From the NCBI GenBank assembly GCA_007122745.1, contig SKTA01000257.1, positions 1 to 20,715 of the forward strand: a stretch of 20,715 bases of DNA, in the 5' to 3' direction. Each line of letters starts with the position of its first letter. Position 1 is the stretch's first letter. Shown here piece by piece: positions 7,742-15,786 of this stretch. The DNA is from Bacteroidales bacterium (GTDB lineage Bacteria > Bacteroidota > Bacteroidia > Bacteroidales > UBA7960). A program made the position numbers and the translations under genes. The notes under the pieces are model-generated. The model searched no databases and was not told the DNA's origin. It saw nothing but the letters and a program-made list of their open reading frames with translations.

Positions 7742-9127
7742 TTACTTCCTGAATCTTTTAATAAAATCCTCCACCTCCGGCAGTCCGCCCTGGTAAACAA
7801 GGTAACCATTATAGGGTTCACGTTTGGTGATGTCATCATTCATGGGTGTAAGCATGATCTTTTTGACCTCCTCAAGGTCGGAAGTCTGGCCCAGTGCCCA
7901 GCCCAGTTTAACCCACGCGACCTCCGGCAGCATATTTTCTGCCGGCACCACCCCCAGGGCCATCATTTCACGTCCTGTTTCATACACAAACATCTGGACA
8001 TAACCCCAAAGCGTCTGAACGGTCATGTATACCGCCACACCTTTATCTGAGGCACGTTTCAGCGCCGGATAGAGCGGTTTGTTTACGTGCCCGAGCCCGG
8101 TTCCCGCTATGACAATCCCTTTATAGCCATTGTCAACCAGGGAATCAACCATGTCGGGCATCATGTTGGGATAATAATAGATGATTGCCACTTTTTCTTC
8201 AAAATAGGGCATGATCTTCACCTTTTTGTCTTTACGACGGCTGTTGTATTCCTTTTTGATTGGGATAATACCGTCGCGGGAAACCCTCGCGAGTGGAATG
8301 TCACCAATTGTACGGAATGTGCTGCGGTAAGAGGAGTGCATTTTACGAACCCGGGTCCCGCGATGGAGCAATCCATATTCATCGGATGTTGGACCAAACA
8401 TGCAAACCATCACTTCCGCAATATCGGCATTGCCGGCGGTATAGCAGGCGTGCATCAGGTTAAGGGCAGCATCGGATGAAGGGCGGTCGGAGGAGCGCTG
8501 AGACCCGACCAAAACGATGGGAACAGGAGAATCCTGAATCATGTAGGTCAGTGCTGCAGCGGTGTGGTGCAGCGTATCGGTACCATGACCGATCACAATG
8601 CCATCGATGCCGTTTTCGATCTCCTTACCAATGGCGACCGCGAGTTGTTTGTACTGCTCCGGTCCCATGTTCTCACTGAAAACGGCAAAAACTTTCTCGG
8701 TGGTGAGGTTGCAGATGTCTGCAAGCTCCGGAACAGCACCATAGAGTTCACCGGGTGAAAAGGCAGGGATCACGGCGCCTGTCCGGTAATCCAGGCGTGA
8801 GGCAATGGTACCGCCCGTACCGATCAGTTTCACGGAGGGAAGCCCTTCGGTATAGGGAAACTCTTTTTCAGGGATCTTGTAGTTCGCCTTCTTGTAGCCC
8901 GTTTCCTTCATGCTGATCACGTTGGCTATATCGATCCCGACATTATACCCGGTAGGTATTTTCAGAACAATATGCTTTTCATCGTCATTTTCCGCACGGG
9001 GAAGAACCGTTCCAACAAAATTTCCCCGGCTGGTTTCTATTTTCGTTTGTCCCCAAACGCGCACATTAAATTTTTTTAGTAATTTGAGGGCTTCGCCCTT
9101 ATATCCCTGGAAGAAATCTTCGCTCAT
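7742..9127 (-). CDS. gatD: archaeal-type Glu-tRNA(Gln) amidotransferase subunit D
   Basis: Glutaminase subunit of GatDE. It releases ammonia from Gln or Asn for the conversion of Glu-tRNA(Gln) to Gln-tRNA(Gln) by GatE. The 461-residue product has a GatD-specific N-terminal domain (about 1-90) before the L-asparaginase-like fold. The catalytic residues are visible: Thr107 in GTGGTIAS, Thr183-Asp184 in GHGTDTLHHTAAA, and Lys262 in the TRVRKMHSSYRSTF segment. The Thr-to-Thr spacing of 76 matches what I recall for archaeal GatD (Thr101/Thr177). The N-terminal domain and the gatE neighbour separate it from plain asparaginase. I chose the ATG at 9127, since it matches the usual GatD start (MSEDFFQGYKG). 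A TTG at 9181 in the same frame would overlap the gatE stop. It lies 34 bp downstream of gatE and is last in a three-gene run. GatD is otherwise almost an archaeal hallmark. Confidence 0.92.
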   Translation of the reverse strand: MSEDFFQGYKGEALKLLKKFNVRVWGQTKIETSRGNFVGTVLPRAENDDEKHIVLKIPTGYNVGIDIANVISMKETGYKKANYKIPEKEFPYTEGLPSVKLIGTGGTIASRLDYRTGAVIPAFSPGELYGAVPELADICNLTTEKVFAVFSENMGPEQYKQLAVAIGKEIENGIDGIVIGHGTDTLHHTAAALTYMIQDSPVPIVLVGSQRSSDRPSSDAALNLMHACYTAGNADIAEVMVCMFGPTSDEYGLLHRGTRVRKMHSSYRSTFRTIGDIPLARVSRDGIIPIKKEYNSRRKDKKVKIMPYFEEKVAIIYYYPNMMPDMVDSLVDNGYKGIVIAGTGLGHVNKPLYPALKRASDKGVAVYMTVQTLWGYVQMFVYETGREMMALGVVPAENMLPEVAWVKLGWALGQTSDLEEVKKIMLTPMNDDITKREPYNGYLVYQGGLPEVEDFIKRFRK

Positions 9128-9161
9128 CGATTGTGGTTTTATATCCGATATTTTGGTGAGA

Positions 9162-11138
9162 TTATTGAATCCGTTTTTCAAGTTTTTGTTTCAGCTTATT
9201 AATGGAAACATTGCCAACCGCCTGGCTGCGCAGCTGGCCCATCAACCATTTTAATTCGGCATCCTTACCCTTTGAATGTCTGATGCTGGAAAATTTCCGC
9301 TTCAGAAAATCGAGGTTTGCCAACACATGCTTTTCATCCATTGATGTAAAGTCCAGTACGGTAAGTATCGAATCGAGGTCCATTTTAGGATGCTCGTAAA
9401 TTATTGGCAACATGGGTTTGATCAGTTCCCGGTCGAGGCCCCGTTTATTCAGAGCGATCAGCATATCGGCTACCCTTTGGAAATCAAAGCCGGAGGCCTT
9501 TTCGTAATGTCCCTCCACAAACTTCATCCGGTGTCCGAAAAGGGTACCGAGAAATACAGGATCTTCCTTTTGCTTTTCAACCAGCTCGCTGATCATCGGG
9601 AAAAGATTATTTTTAAAAATGTAAGTGTAGGTATCTTCAGGAATGCCCCATTTTTTCATGGTTTGGTAAGCCTCCATGGTTGTGATGGGAAGATTTTTTC
9701 CCAACCTTTCGATATCCTCATCACGCAGGGGGATTGGTTTTGAGTCGGTATCGGGATACATTCGGTCGGCTCCGGGTAAAACGCGCTCAAATATGGTTGT
9801 GCCATCGGCAAAGGATTTGCGTGTTTCATTGGGCACACCGTCAAATGCCCAACGGCAACGTTCCTCTATCGTCTCGATTGCTGTTTCAATGTCTTCTGAT
9901 GGACCCCAGAAGAGCAAAACGGCGTCATCTGATTTACTTCCAAGCAATTTACGCACTTTCTGATAAACCTCTTCCCCTTCCATCGGTTTGAGGCTATCGC
10001 TGGTACAAATATTTGGCTTTTCGATGCAGGCGATCACCTTCAGGCGGTCGCTAAACTCATCGGCAAACACTTTCCCGGGTTGGGTAAAATGGGAGAGCAA
10101 GCCCTGGAAGTGTGGCAAGCTGACACCATACAGCTTCATCCCTGCGTTCCTTAACCCTTTGAGTGCTTTTGAACGAAAGTTGAAGTCAGGCGGGTTGAGT
10201 TCCTGGTATTGCATATTCCATTTTTCCGGTTTTTTTACTTTCTGCAACAAAAGTTCCCTGATATGAAGCAGCGCATATTGTCGGAAAGCTTCATTGTGGG
10301 TCAGCTCTGGGATCCATTTGATGCGAGATACCCCTTTGATCTCAACACGCGTGCCACCCCGGCAACTCACATTCACATCCTGCCGGGCAGCGCCCATGCC
10401 TGTGCGCACTTTCCCGGTGCTGCGATTCAGGAAACGGATCACCTGACATGCCTCAGCCACCTCATCGGGATTGACCATGTCAGGATAAGTAACCGTTTCG
10501 ATAAGGGGCATTCCCAGGCGGTCGGTTTTGTATACACGCCAGTGGCCAACATCGGAGATCTCACGGCAGGAGTCCTCTTCAATGCTAAGTTGAATAAGGC
10601 GGACCGTTTTATTTCTCAACTCAATGGCACCCTCCACACCAATGATGGCAGTGCGCTGAAAGCCGGTTGGTATGCTTCCATCGAGATATTGCTTTCTGGT
10701 GATGTGTATTTCTCCAACAATATTGAGTTTCTTCAGCAGCGAGATCTCAATGGCGATGTCAACCGCCTTAAGGTTTACGGGGAAGGGGGGGGTGTCGTCC
10801 ACTTCGTAGGTACAAGTGGTTTCATTTTTGATGCGGTACACCACATTTTTTTTGGTTTTGAACTCCATCAGGGCTGTACCGTCATATTCACCGAGCTCAC
10901 TGAGGGTGGGACGCATATGCCGGATCACCTCGGCATCATAGGTATCATCATCCTGATAGATGCCGGCCGGACAGCGGCAGAAAAGTTTTTCTTCAGTTTT
11001 CAGTTGCTGATGCACTTCAAGGCCCGACATAAAGCCTATTCTGTCATAATCAGCCTGGGTGGCATTTTTCCTGGCCACATAGCCAATGGCCTTCATCGTG
11101 GCGCGATAATTCTCAGCCGGTTTAAGCTTTTTCTTCAT
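9162..11138 (-). CDS. gatE: archaeal-type Glu-tRNA(Gln) amidotransferase subunit E
   Basis: tRNA-binding kinase/amidotransferase subunit that phosphorylates the Glu on Glu-tRNA(Gln) and amidates it with ammonia from GatD. The 658-residue protein carries the GatB/GatE cradle with GLEVHQQLKTEEKLFCRCP near residues 39-57. Conserved segments include TRKQYLDGSIPTGFQRT and the MGAARQDVNVSCRGGTRVEIKGV stretch at about 248-269. An inserted AspRS-like (GAD) domain at roughly 330-455 is the feature that distinguishes GatE from bacterial GatB. A helical and YqeY-like tail follows, ending in LKWLMGQLRSQAVG. Length fits archaeal GatE (a little over 600) and not GatB (about 480). The start at 11138 lies 7 bp after the upstream stop. 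An earlier in-frame start at 11180 only adds residues read out of frame through the end of that gene. No Shine-Dalgarno site is visible. Confidence 0.93.
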   Translation of the reverse strand: MKKKLKPAENYRATMKAIGYVARKNATQADYDRIGFMSGLEVHQQLKTEEKLFCRCPAGIYQDDDTYDAEVIRHMRPTLSELGEYDGTALMEFKTKKNVVYRIKNETTCTYEVDDTPPFPVNLKAVDIAIEISLLKKLNIVGEIHITRKQYLDGSIPTGFQRTAIIGVEGAIELRNKTVRLIQLSIEEDSCREISDVGHWRVYKTDRLGMPLIETVTYPDMVNPDEVAEACQVIRFLNRSTGKVRTGMGAARQDVNVSCRGGTRVEIKGVSRIKWIPELTHNEAFRQYALLHIRELLLQKVKKPEKWNMQYQELNPPDFNFRSKALKGLRNAGMKLYGVSLPHFQGLLSHFTQPGKVFADEFSDRLKVIACIEKPNICTSDSLKPMEGEEVYQKVRKLLGSKSDDAVLLFWGPSEDIETAIETIEERCRWAFDGVPNETRKSFADGTTIFERVLPGADRMYPDTDSKPIPLRDEDIERLGKNLPITTMEAYQTMKKWGIPEDTYTYIFKNNLFPMISELVEKQKEDPVFLGTLFGHRMKFVEGHYEKASGFDFQRVADMLIALNKRGLDRELIKPMLPIIYEHPKMDLDSILTVLDFTSMDEKHVLANLDFLKRKFSSIRHSKGKDAELKWLMGQLRSQAVGNVSINKLKQKLEKRIQ

Positions 11139-11145
11139 ATAAAAG

Positions 11146-12294
11146 TCAGTCAATCCGTTTCCCGTTTTCCTTAATTTCAAATTTTACATTACGCTCCTGC
11201 AGGTAGTCCATCACAAAATGGTAGCATTCATCGTCCAGGCCGATCAGCTCAAGTGGGTAAACACCTTTGCCGCCAAAATGACCTTCAAGAATCAGTTCGG
11301 CGTTGGCAGTGGCGGTAAACCCGGTTGTTCTGGCCATCGAAGATAATTTTTCCTTTTCATCATACACATCATAAAGATCGTAAACAACCTCCTTATGTTC
11401 ACCATCCTGCAGGCCGCTGAGCCGGATGCGCATCACCGTAAACTCACGCTCCTCAGGGTCAAGTTTCCAGTCGCGGATCAACACTTTACTGGTGAAGTCG
11501 ATGGGTCGTATGGCTCTGTTGTTGACCGTTACAGGCTCCTTACCGAAAAACCCGGCAGTCTTCAAAGCCTGGATGAGCTGAATATGGCCGGGATATCGCA
11601 AGGTTTTCTCTTTCATGTTGGGGATGTGGTCCATATTGGAGAGCAATGAACGCAAACCATCGGTATAAAAGGCCTCCAGTGTTCCAACCTTACTGAAGAA
11701 CATCATTTCAGGCTCGCTCATGGCCGGTTTGGTCATCCTTTTGCCCTTTTCGATGTATCGCGCCGGACGGGTATACTCTTCCACAACATCCACGGGTGAA
11801 AAGGGTGCTTTGTAATAAAACGGATATACTTTTACAAAAGGCAGGCCTCCCACCACATACTCAAAGGTATCAATCTCCATATGCTCATTATGGTAACCAA
11901 CGATCAGGTTTGGCATTCCAGGAGCAACGCCACAGTCGGTTATGGCCGTAACCCCTTTCTCTGCAGCAAGCGCATTCAGGTCCATGAAGTTTTCAGGCAT
12001 GAAGGAGATATCCACAATGTTTTTACCGGCTTCAATTACCGTTCGCAATATATCATATCCCATGAAACCGGGAACTGCCGAAACAACAAGGTCATAATCC
12101 TTTACCAGATCAGATATCCTCTCCTCCTCCATCAGATTAACACCAATTGTTGTGATATTATAGTTATCAGCCAGAAACACCAGGGATTCCTGATCAATGT
12201 CGGCTGCTGTTACATCATGTTTACCGGCAAGATCGATGGCAATCGCCTTGCCCACCATTCCTGCTCCCAGTACAATTATTTTTTTTATCTTCAT
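11146..12294 (-). CDS. saccharopine / lysine 6-dehydrogenase-like NAD(P)-dependent oxidoreductase
   Basis: The 382-residue protein starts with a Rossmann fold (IIVLGAGMVGKAIA, glycines at 10, 12 and 15). The second strand ends in an acidic residue (Asp32 in TAADID), which favours NAD over NADP. The saccharopine-dehydrogenase family segment DCGVAPGMPNL lies at 120-130, followed by the family's C-terminal alpha/beta domain. Candidate activities are lysine 6-dehydrogenase, a saccharopine dehydrogenase acting in lysine breakdown or synthesis, or another amino-acid imine reductase. The sequence alone does not separate them. It is first in a run with gatE and gatD, ending 7 bp before gatE, so it probably shares their mRNA. 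The heptamer inverted repeat lies about 70-130 bp upstream of its ATG. I found no clear promoter for it. Confidence 0.85.
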   Translation of the reverse strand: MKIKKIIVLGAGMVGKAIAIDLAGKHDVTAADIDQESLVFLADNYNITTIGVNLMEEERISDLVKDYDLVVSAVPGFMGYDILRTVIEAGKNIVDISFMPENFMDLNALAAEKGVTAITDCGVAPGMPNLIVGYHNEHMEIDTFEYVVGGLPFVKVYPFYYKAPFSPVDVVEEYTRPARYIEKGKRMTKPAMSEPEMMFFSKVGTLEAFYTDGLRSLLSNMDHIPNMKEKTLRYPGHIQLIQALKTAGFFGKEPVTVNNRAIRPIDFTSKVLIRDWKLDPEEREFTVMRIRLSGLQDGEHKEVVYDLYDVYDEKEKLSSMARTTGFTATANAELILEGHFGGKGVYPLELIGLDDECYHFVMDYLQERNVKFEIKENGKRID

Positions 12295-12361
12295 CTGTTT
12301 GTAATTTCTTAGATGTTTGATATTCTGTGTTTTGTAAGTTTACCCAAGATCAGGAATTGAT

Positions 12362-12428
12362 GTTAGAGGTTAGATGTTGGATGTTAGATTTTCTGTTTTC
12401 TAACCTCTAACCTCCAACTTCCAACCTC
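12362..12428. repeat. inverted array of degenerate heptamers
   Basis: The left arm (12362-12389) is four head-to-tail heptamers: GTTAGAG, GTTAGAT, GTTGGAT, GTTAGAT. The right arm (12401-12428) is four heptamers of the opposite polarity: TAACCTC, TAACCTC, CAACTTC, CAACCTC. The innermost perfect pairing of distant blocks is 13 bp (12362-12374 with 12399-12411). The strand asymmetry (purine plus T on one arm, C plus A on the other) recalls telomere-like repeats. Similar low-complexity heptad repeats occur between genes in other Bacteroidota as far as I know. There is no T-tract that would make it an ordinary terminator. Confidence 0.75.
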
Positions 12429-12583
12429 GGGTTTACATAATCATCCCCCTGTGTGTCCAAAATTCTATCATAGGCGTTTCATATGATTTCATTTTAAGAT
12501 ATGTTATCCTTACTTTATCTAAAATAGAAAGGGTCTATGAAATAAGCCACGGCTAAATTATAAAAAATGTGTGGATAATGTCA

Positions 12584-12612
12584 TTGGTTATCATCGTGAA
12601 TCATTAATTTTG
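12584..12612 (+). promoter_or_regulatory. Bacteroidota-type promoter upstream of mrdA
   Basis: A perfect -7 element TAATTTTG (12605-12612, consensus TAnnTTTG) is preceded, 18 bp away, by a TTG at 12584-12586 that serves as the -33 element. This fits the housekeeping sigma factor of Bacteroidota. Transcription would begin near 12619, leaving a leader of about 35 nt before the mrdA ATG at 12654. It probably drives mrdA-rodA and perhaps nadK. Confidence 0.6.
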
Positions 12613-12653
12613 CATCAAGCAACAGGATCACAGGCTATTTATTTTTCTTTAAA

Positions 12654-14489
12654 ATGCACATTTACGATCAAACAGGACAATTTGCCAATCGCAAGCGGGT
12701 AATTGGGGCGATCATCCTTTTTACAGCCTTGCTGCTATTGGGCCGGTTGTTTATGTTACAGATCGTTGATCCATCTTATAAAGCTTTTGCCCGCAACAAT
12801 TATTTGCGGCATGTTACCGATTATCCGGCACGGGGATTGGTTTATGACAGAAATGGAGCGCTTTTGGTGTACAATGAGGTTCATTATGATCTGATGGTTA
12901 TACCGGGTCAGGTTGGAGAGATTGACACGCTGTTGTTTTGCTCTTTATTGGGGATTGACCCGGCTGTTTTTGAAAGCCGGCTGCTTCAGGCGCGCAGGCA
13001 TTCGAGGTTCCGGGCTTCGGTTTTTGAACGTCAGATATCTAAAAACACCTTTGCCGCATTCCAGGAAAAGCTTTTCCGGTTCCCCGGGTTTTTTGTACAG
13101 CCCCGTACACTCAGAAAGTATACCCACCCGATTGCCACACACACCTTTGGTTATGTGGGTGAAGCCGGACCAAACATCATTCAGAATGACCCCTATTACC
13201 GCATGGGTGATTACATTGGCATTAGCGGACTTGAAAGGGTTTATGAGAAGGAGCTTCGTGGTGTAAAAGGAAGACGGATCTATATGGTTGATGTTCTGAA
13301 CCGCAACATCGGCTCCTTTCAGGACGGACGATATGATACTCTGGCCATAGCAGGCAAAGATCTTTATACAACCCTTGATGCTGAATTGCAGATCTACGGT
13401 GAAAAACTCATGCAAAATAAGCGGGGTAGTATCGTGGCAATCGAGCCCGCTACAGGAGAGATCCTTGCTTTGGTCTCATCACCGTCGTTTGACCCCGGTT
13501 TGTTGGTCGGCAGGCAGCGTACACGTAACTACCGTATGTTGCAAAATGACACACTGAAGCCTCTGTTTAACAGGGCTTTAATGGCTCAATATCCTCCGGG
13601 GTCTGTTTTCAAGCTTATCAGTACACTGATCGCCCTTGAGGATGGAGTCATAACACCGGAACAACGTTATGGGTGCTCCGGCATTTATCATACTTCGGGG
13701 ATCAGTATCCGCTGCCGGTCTCATCCCAGTCCGGTTGACGCAATTACCGGCATTCAGCATAGCTGCAACACCTATTCGAGCATCTTATTTCAAAATTCCA
13801 TAAACCAGGCCCGTTTCGACAACATACAGCAGGCGTTCAACCATTGGCGCGATCACGTTATAAGTTTCGGACTGGGCAGGCATTTTAGCAGTGATCTGTC
13901 ATTTGAACTACCCGGACTGGTGGCGACATCCGATTACTATGACAGAATTTACGGACCCAGGGGCTGGCGTTCACAAACCATCCTTTCTTTAGGTATCGGA
14001 CAGGGGGAGTTGGGGGTGACACCGCTGCAGCTTGCAAACATGACGGCAGCCATTGCCAACCGGGGGCATTATTACACACCCCACATTGTGAAAGCCAAAG
14101 GAACGCCCGACAATAAAAACAAGCAGTTTGCGCTTGTAAACAACATCAACATTCAGGAAACCCATTTTGAAACCATTGCGCATGCCATGCATAGGGTTGT
14201 GGAAGCTGGCACCGGACGCTTTTCACGGATAACAGATATTAGCATGGCAGGCAAAACAGGAACCGTGCAAAATCCACATGGCGAAAACCACAGCGTTTTT
14301 GTCGCCTTTGCTCCCGTTGATGATCCACAGATTGCCATTTCGGTGATTGTCGAAAATGCGGGTTATGGGTCTGTGTGGGCAGCGCCGATCGCAAGTCTGA
14401 TGATCGAAAAATATTTAACAAACGAAGTCAACCGTACCTGGTTTGAACAAAGAGTGCTGGATGCAAGCTTTTTAACCGCAAACCCATGA
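12654..14489 (+). CDS. mrdA: penicillin-binding protein 2, elongation transpeptidase
   Basis: Class B PBP that cross-links peptidoglycan during side-wall growth, working with RodA. The 611-residue protein has one N-terminal membrane anchor (about 16-37). A PBP dimerisation domain follows (about 55-225, with PARGLVYDRNGALL at its start). The transpeptidase domain has all three active-site motifs: Ser317-x-x-Lys320 in PPGSVFKL, Ser370-x-Asn372 in HSCNTY, and Lys534-Thr-Gly in AGKTGT. The motif SLGIGQGELGVTPLQLAN (445-462) is typical of PBP2. Length is normal for Bacteroidota PBP2. The TAnnTTTG promoter lies about 40 bp upstream. The stop overlaps the rodA start by 4 bp, so the two are translationally coupled. 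mreB, mreC and mreD, which often precede this pair, are not present. Confidence 0.96.
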   Translation: MHIYDQTGQFANRKRVIGAIILFTALLLLGRLFMLQIVDPSYKAFARNNYLRHVTDYPARGLVYDRNGALLVYNEVHYDLMVIPGQVGEIDTLLFCSLLGIDPAVFESRLLQARRHSRFRASVFERQISKNTFAAFQEKLFRFPGFFVQPRTLRKYTHPIATHTFGYVGEAGPNIIQNDPYYRMGDYIGISGLERVYEKELRGVKGRRIYMVDVLNRNIGSFQDGRYDTLAIAGKDLYTTLDAELQIYGEKLMQNKRGSIVAIEPATGEILALVSSPSFDPGLLVGRQRTRNYRMLQNDTLKPLFNRALMAQYPPGSVFKLISTLIALEDGVITPEQRYGCSGIYHTSGISIRCRSHPSPVDAITGIQHSCNTYSSILFQNSINQARFDNIQQAFNHWRDHVISFGLGRHFSSDLSFELPGLVATSDYYDRIYGPRGWRSQTILSLGIGQGELGVTPLQLANMTAAIANRGHYYTPHIVKAKGTPDNKNKQFALVNNINIQETHFETIAHAMHRVVEAGTGRFSRITDISMAGKTGTVQNPHGENHSVFVAFAPVDDPQIAISVIVENAGYGSVWAAPIASLMIEKYLTNEVNRTWFEQRVLDASFLTANP

Positions 14490-15748
14490 GACCGTCAAAA
14501 GGCATATTCAAAAGCATCGACAAGCCCTTGCTGATCCTTTACCTGCTAATGGTGATTGTGGGATGGTTCAATATTTTTTCGGCAGAATATGCTGAATCAC
14601 ACAGGCACATTTTTGACCTGAGCACAAACTACGGCAAACAGCTTCTCTGGATTCTTACCTCATTGGTGATCGCCGCAGCGATCATACTTATGGATGTTCG
14701 CTTTTTTACAGGTTTTGCATGGATCATTTATGGTGCATTTTTGCTTTTGCTGATTGCCGTGCTCATCTTTGGTGTTGAAATAAACGCAACAAAAGCCTGG
14801 TTCCGCTTTGGTGGATTTCAATTTCAACCTTCTGAAATAGCCAAATATGGTACAGCACTGGCCCTTGCCGCATTCATCAGCAAACAAAAAAACCGCCCAA
14901 AAGGCTTTGGGATGCGCCTAAAGGCCTTTGCCATCGTTGCAGTTCCGGCAGCCCTCGTATTGCTACAAAAAGATGTTGGCACCACCCTTGTTTTCACCTC
15001 TTTTATCATGGTTTATTTTCGGGAAGGTTACATCGGAGGCATCGTTTTGTTTTTTATCGGACTCGCAATTGCACTTTTTGTGCTGACCCTAATAATCAAT
15101 GAGTTTGTTATTATCGGTATTTTGGCCGGCATCATGTTGATCATAGCTATCTTTTTGCAGAAAAAGACAAGAGCCATACTCCAGCTTGTCATGCTGTTTG
15201 TCATCCTCTCCGGTTACGTCTACTCCGTCGATTATACAATGAGCAACATCCTGCAACCCCACCACCGGGCCAGGATAGAAGTACTTATCCATAAAGGAAT
15301 GGATCTTCAGGGTGCCGGGTATAATTTGCACCAATCAAAAATCGCAATCGGATCAGGAGATTTATGGGGCAAGGGATACATGCAAGGCACCCAAACACAG
15401 TTTAACTTTATCCCGGAGCAGTCGACCGATTTTATCTTTTGCACAGTGGGTGAAGAGTGGGGGTTTGTTGGCAGCTTACTCGTTATCACCTTGTTTGTGA
15501 CCCTTTTGTTCCGGATCATATACCTGGCAGAAAAACAAAAATCCACATTCAGCAGGGTTTTTTGCTATGCAGTCGCATCCATTGTGTTCTTTCATTTTGC
15601 CATAAATATCGGCATGACGATCGGGCTGGCACCCGTGATCGGCATCCCTTTACCCATGATAAGTTATGGAGGATCATCCCTTTGGGGCATCACACTGTTT
15701 TTATTCACGCTGATTAAACTTGACACCCAACGAATGGAAATGCTTTAA
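14486..15748 (+). CDS. rodA: rod-shape peptidoglycan glycosyltransferase RodA
   Basis: SEDS-family polytopic membrane enzyme that polymerises lipid II into glycan strands, partnered with PBP2. The 420-residue protein has about ten hydrophobic helices. SEDS signatures are AWFRFGGFQFQPSEIAKYG (104-122), the extracellular loop PEQSTDFIFCTVGEEWGF and the C-terminal LPMISYGGSS. The Asp of TDFIF (Asp315) corresponds to the catalytic Asp262 of E. coli RodA. The ATG overlaps the mrdA stop (ATGA), which signals coupled translation. Assignment to RodA over FtsW rests on the mrdA neighbour and the TDFIF loop context. Confidence 0.95.
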   Translation: MRPSKGIFKSIDKPLLILYLLMVIVGWFNIFSAEYAESHRHIFDLSTNYGKQLLWILTSLVIAAAIILMDVRFFTGFAWIIYGAFLLLLIAVLIFGVEINATKAWFRFGGFQFQPSEIAKYGTALALAAFISKQKNRPKGFGMRLKAFAIVAVPAALVLLQKDVGTTLVFTSFIMVYFREGYIGGIVLFFIGLAIALFVLTLIINEFVIIGILAGIMLIIAIFLQKKTRAILQLVMLFVILSGYVYSVDYTMSNILQPHHRARIEVLIHKGMDLQGAGYNLHQSKIAIGSGDLWGKGYMQGTQTQFNFIPEQSTDFIFCTVGEEWGFVGSLLVITLFVTLLFRIIYLAEKQKSTFSRVFCYAVASIVFFHFAINIGMTIGLAPVIGIPLPMISYGGSSLWGITLFLFTLIKLDTQRMEML

Positions 15749-15786
15749 CACTTCCTGTTACAAAAAACCATACAATATTCACACCC

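Larger units (their letters stand above)
12295..12653. other. 359-bp divergent intergenic region
   Basis: Gap between the leftward dehydrogenase-gatE-gatD run and the rightward mrdA cluster. It contains the inverted heptamer array (12362-12428) and the mrdA promoter (12584-12612). The part between 12429 and 12583 is AT-rich and holds an 8-bp palindrome TCATATGA at 12479-12486. A loose inverted pair also occurs there: TTTCATA near 12477 and TATGAAA near 12535. I see no gene in it. Confidence 0.6.

Noticed and set aside
10209..11174. A 321-codon open frame on the plus strand opposite gatE
   Set aside because: It lies almost wholly inside gatE, which has clear family motifs, and its own translation shows no domain, signal peptide or sensible composition. 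It is a shadow of codon use on the other strand.
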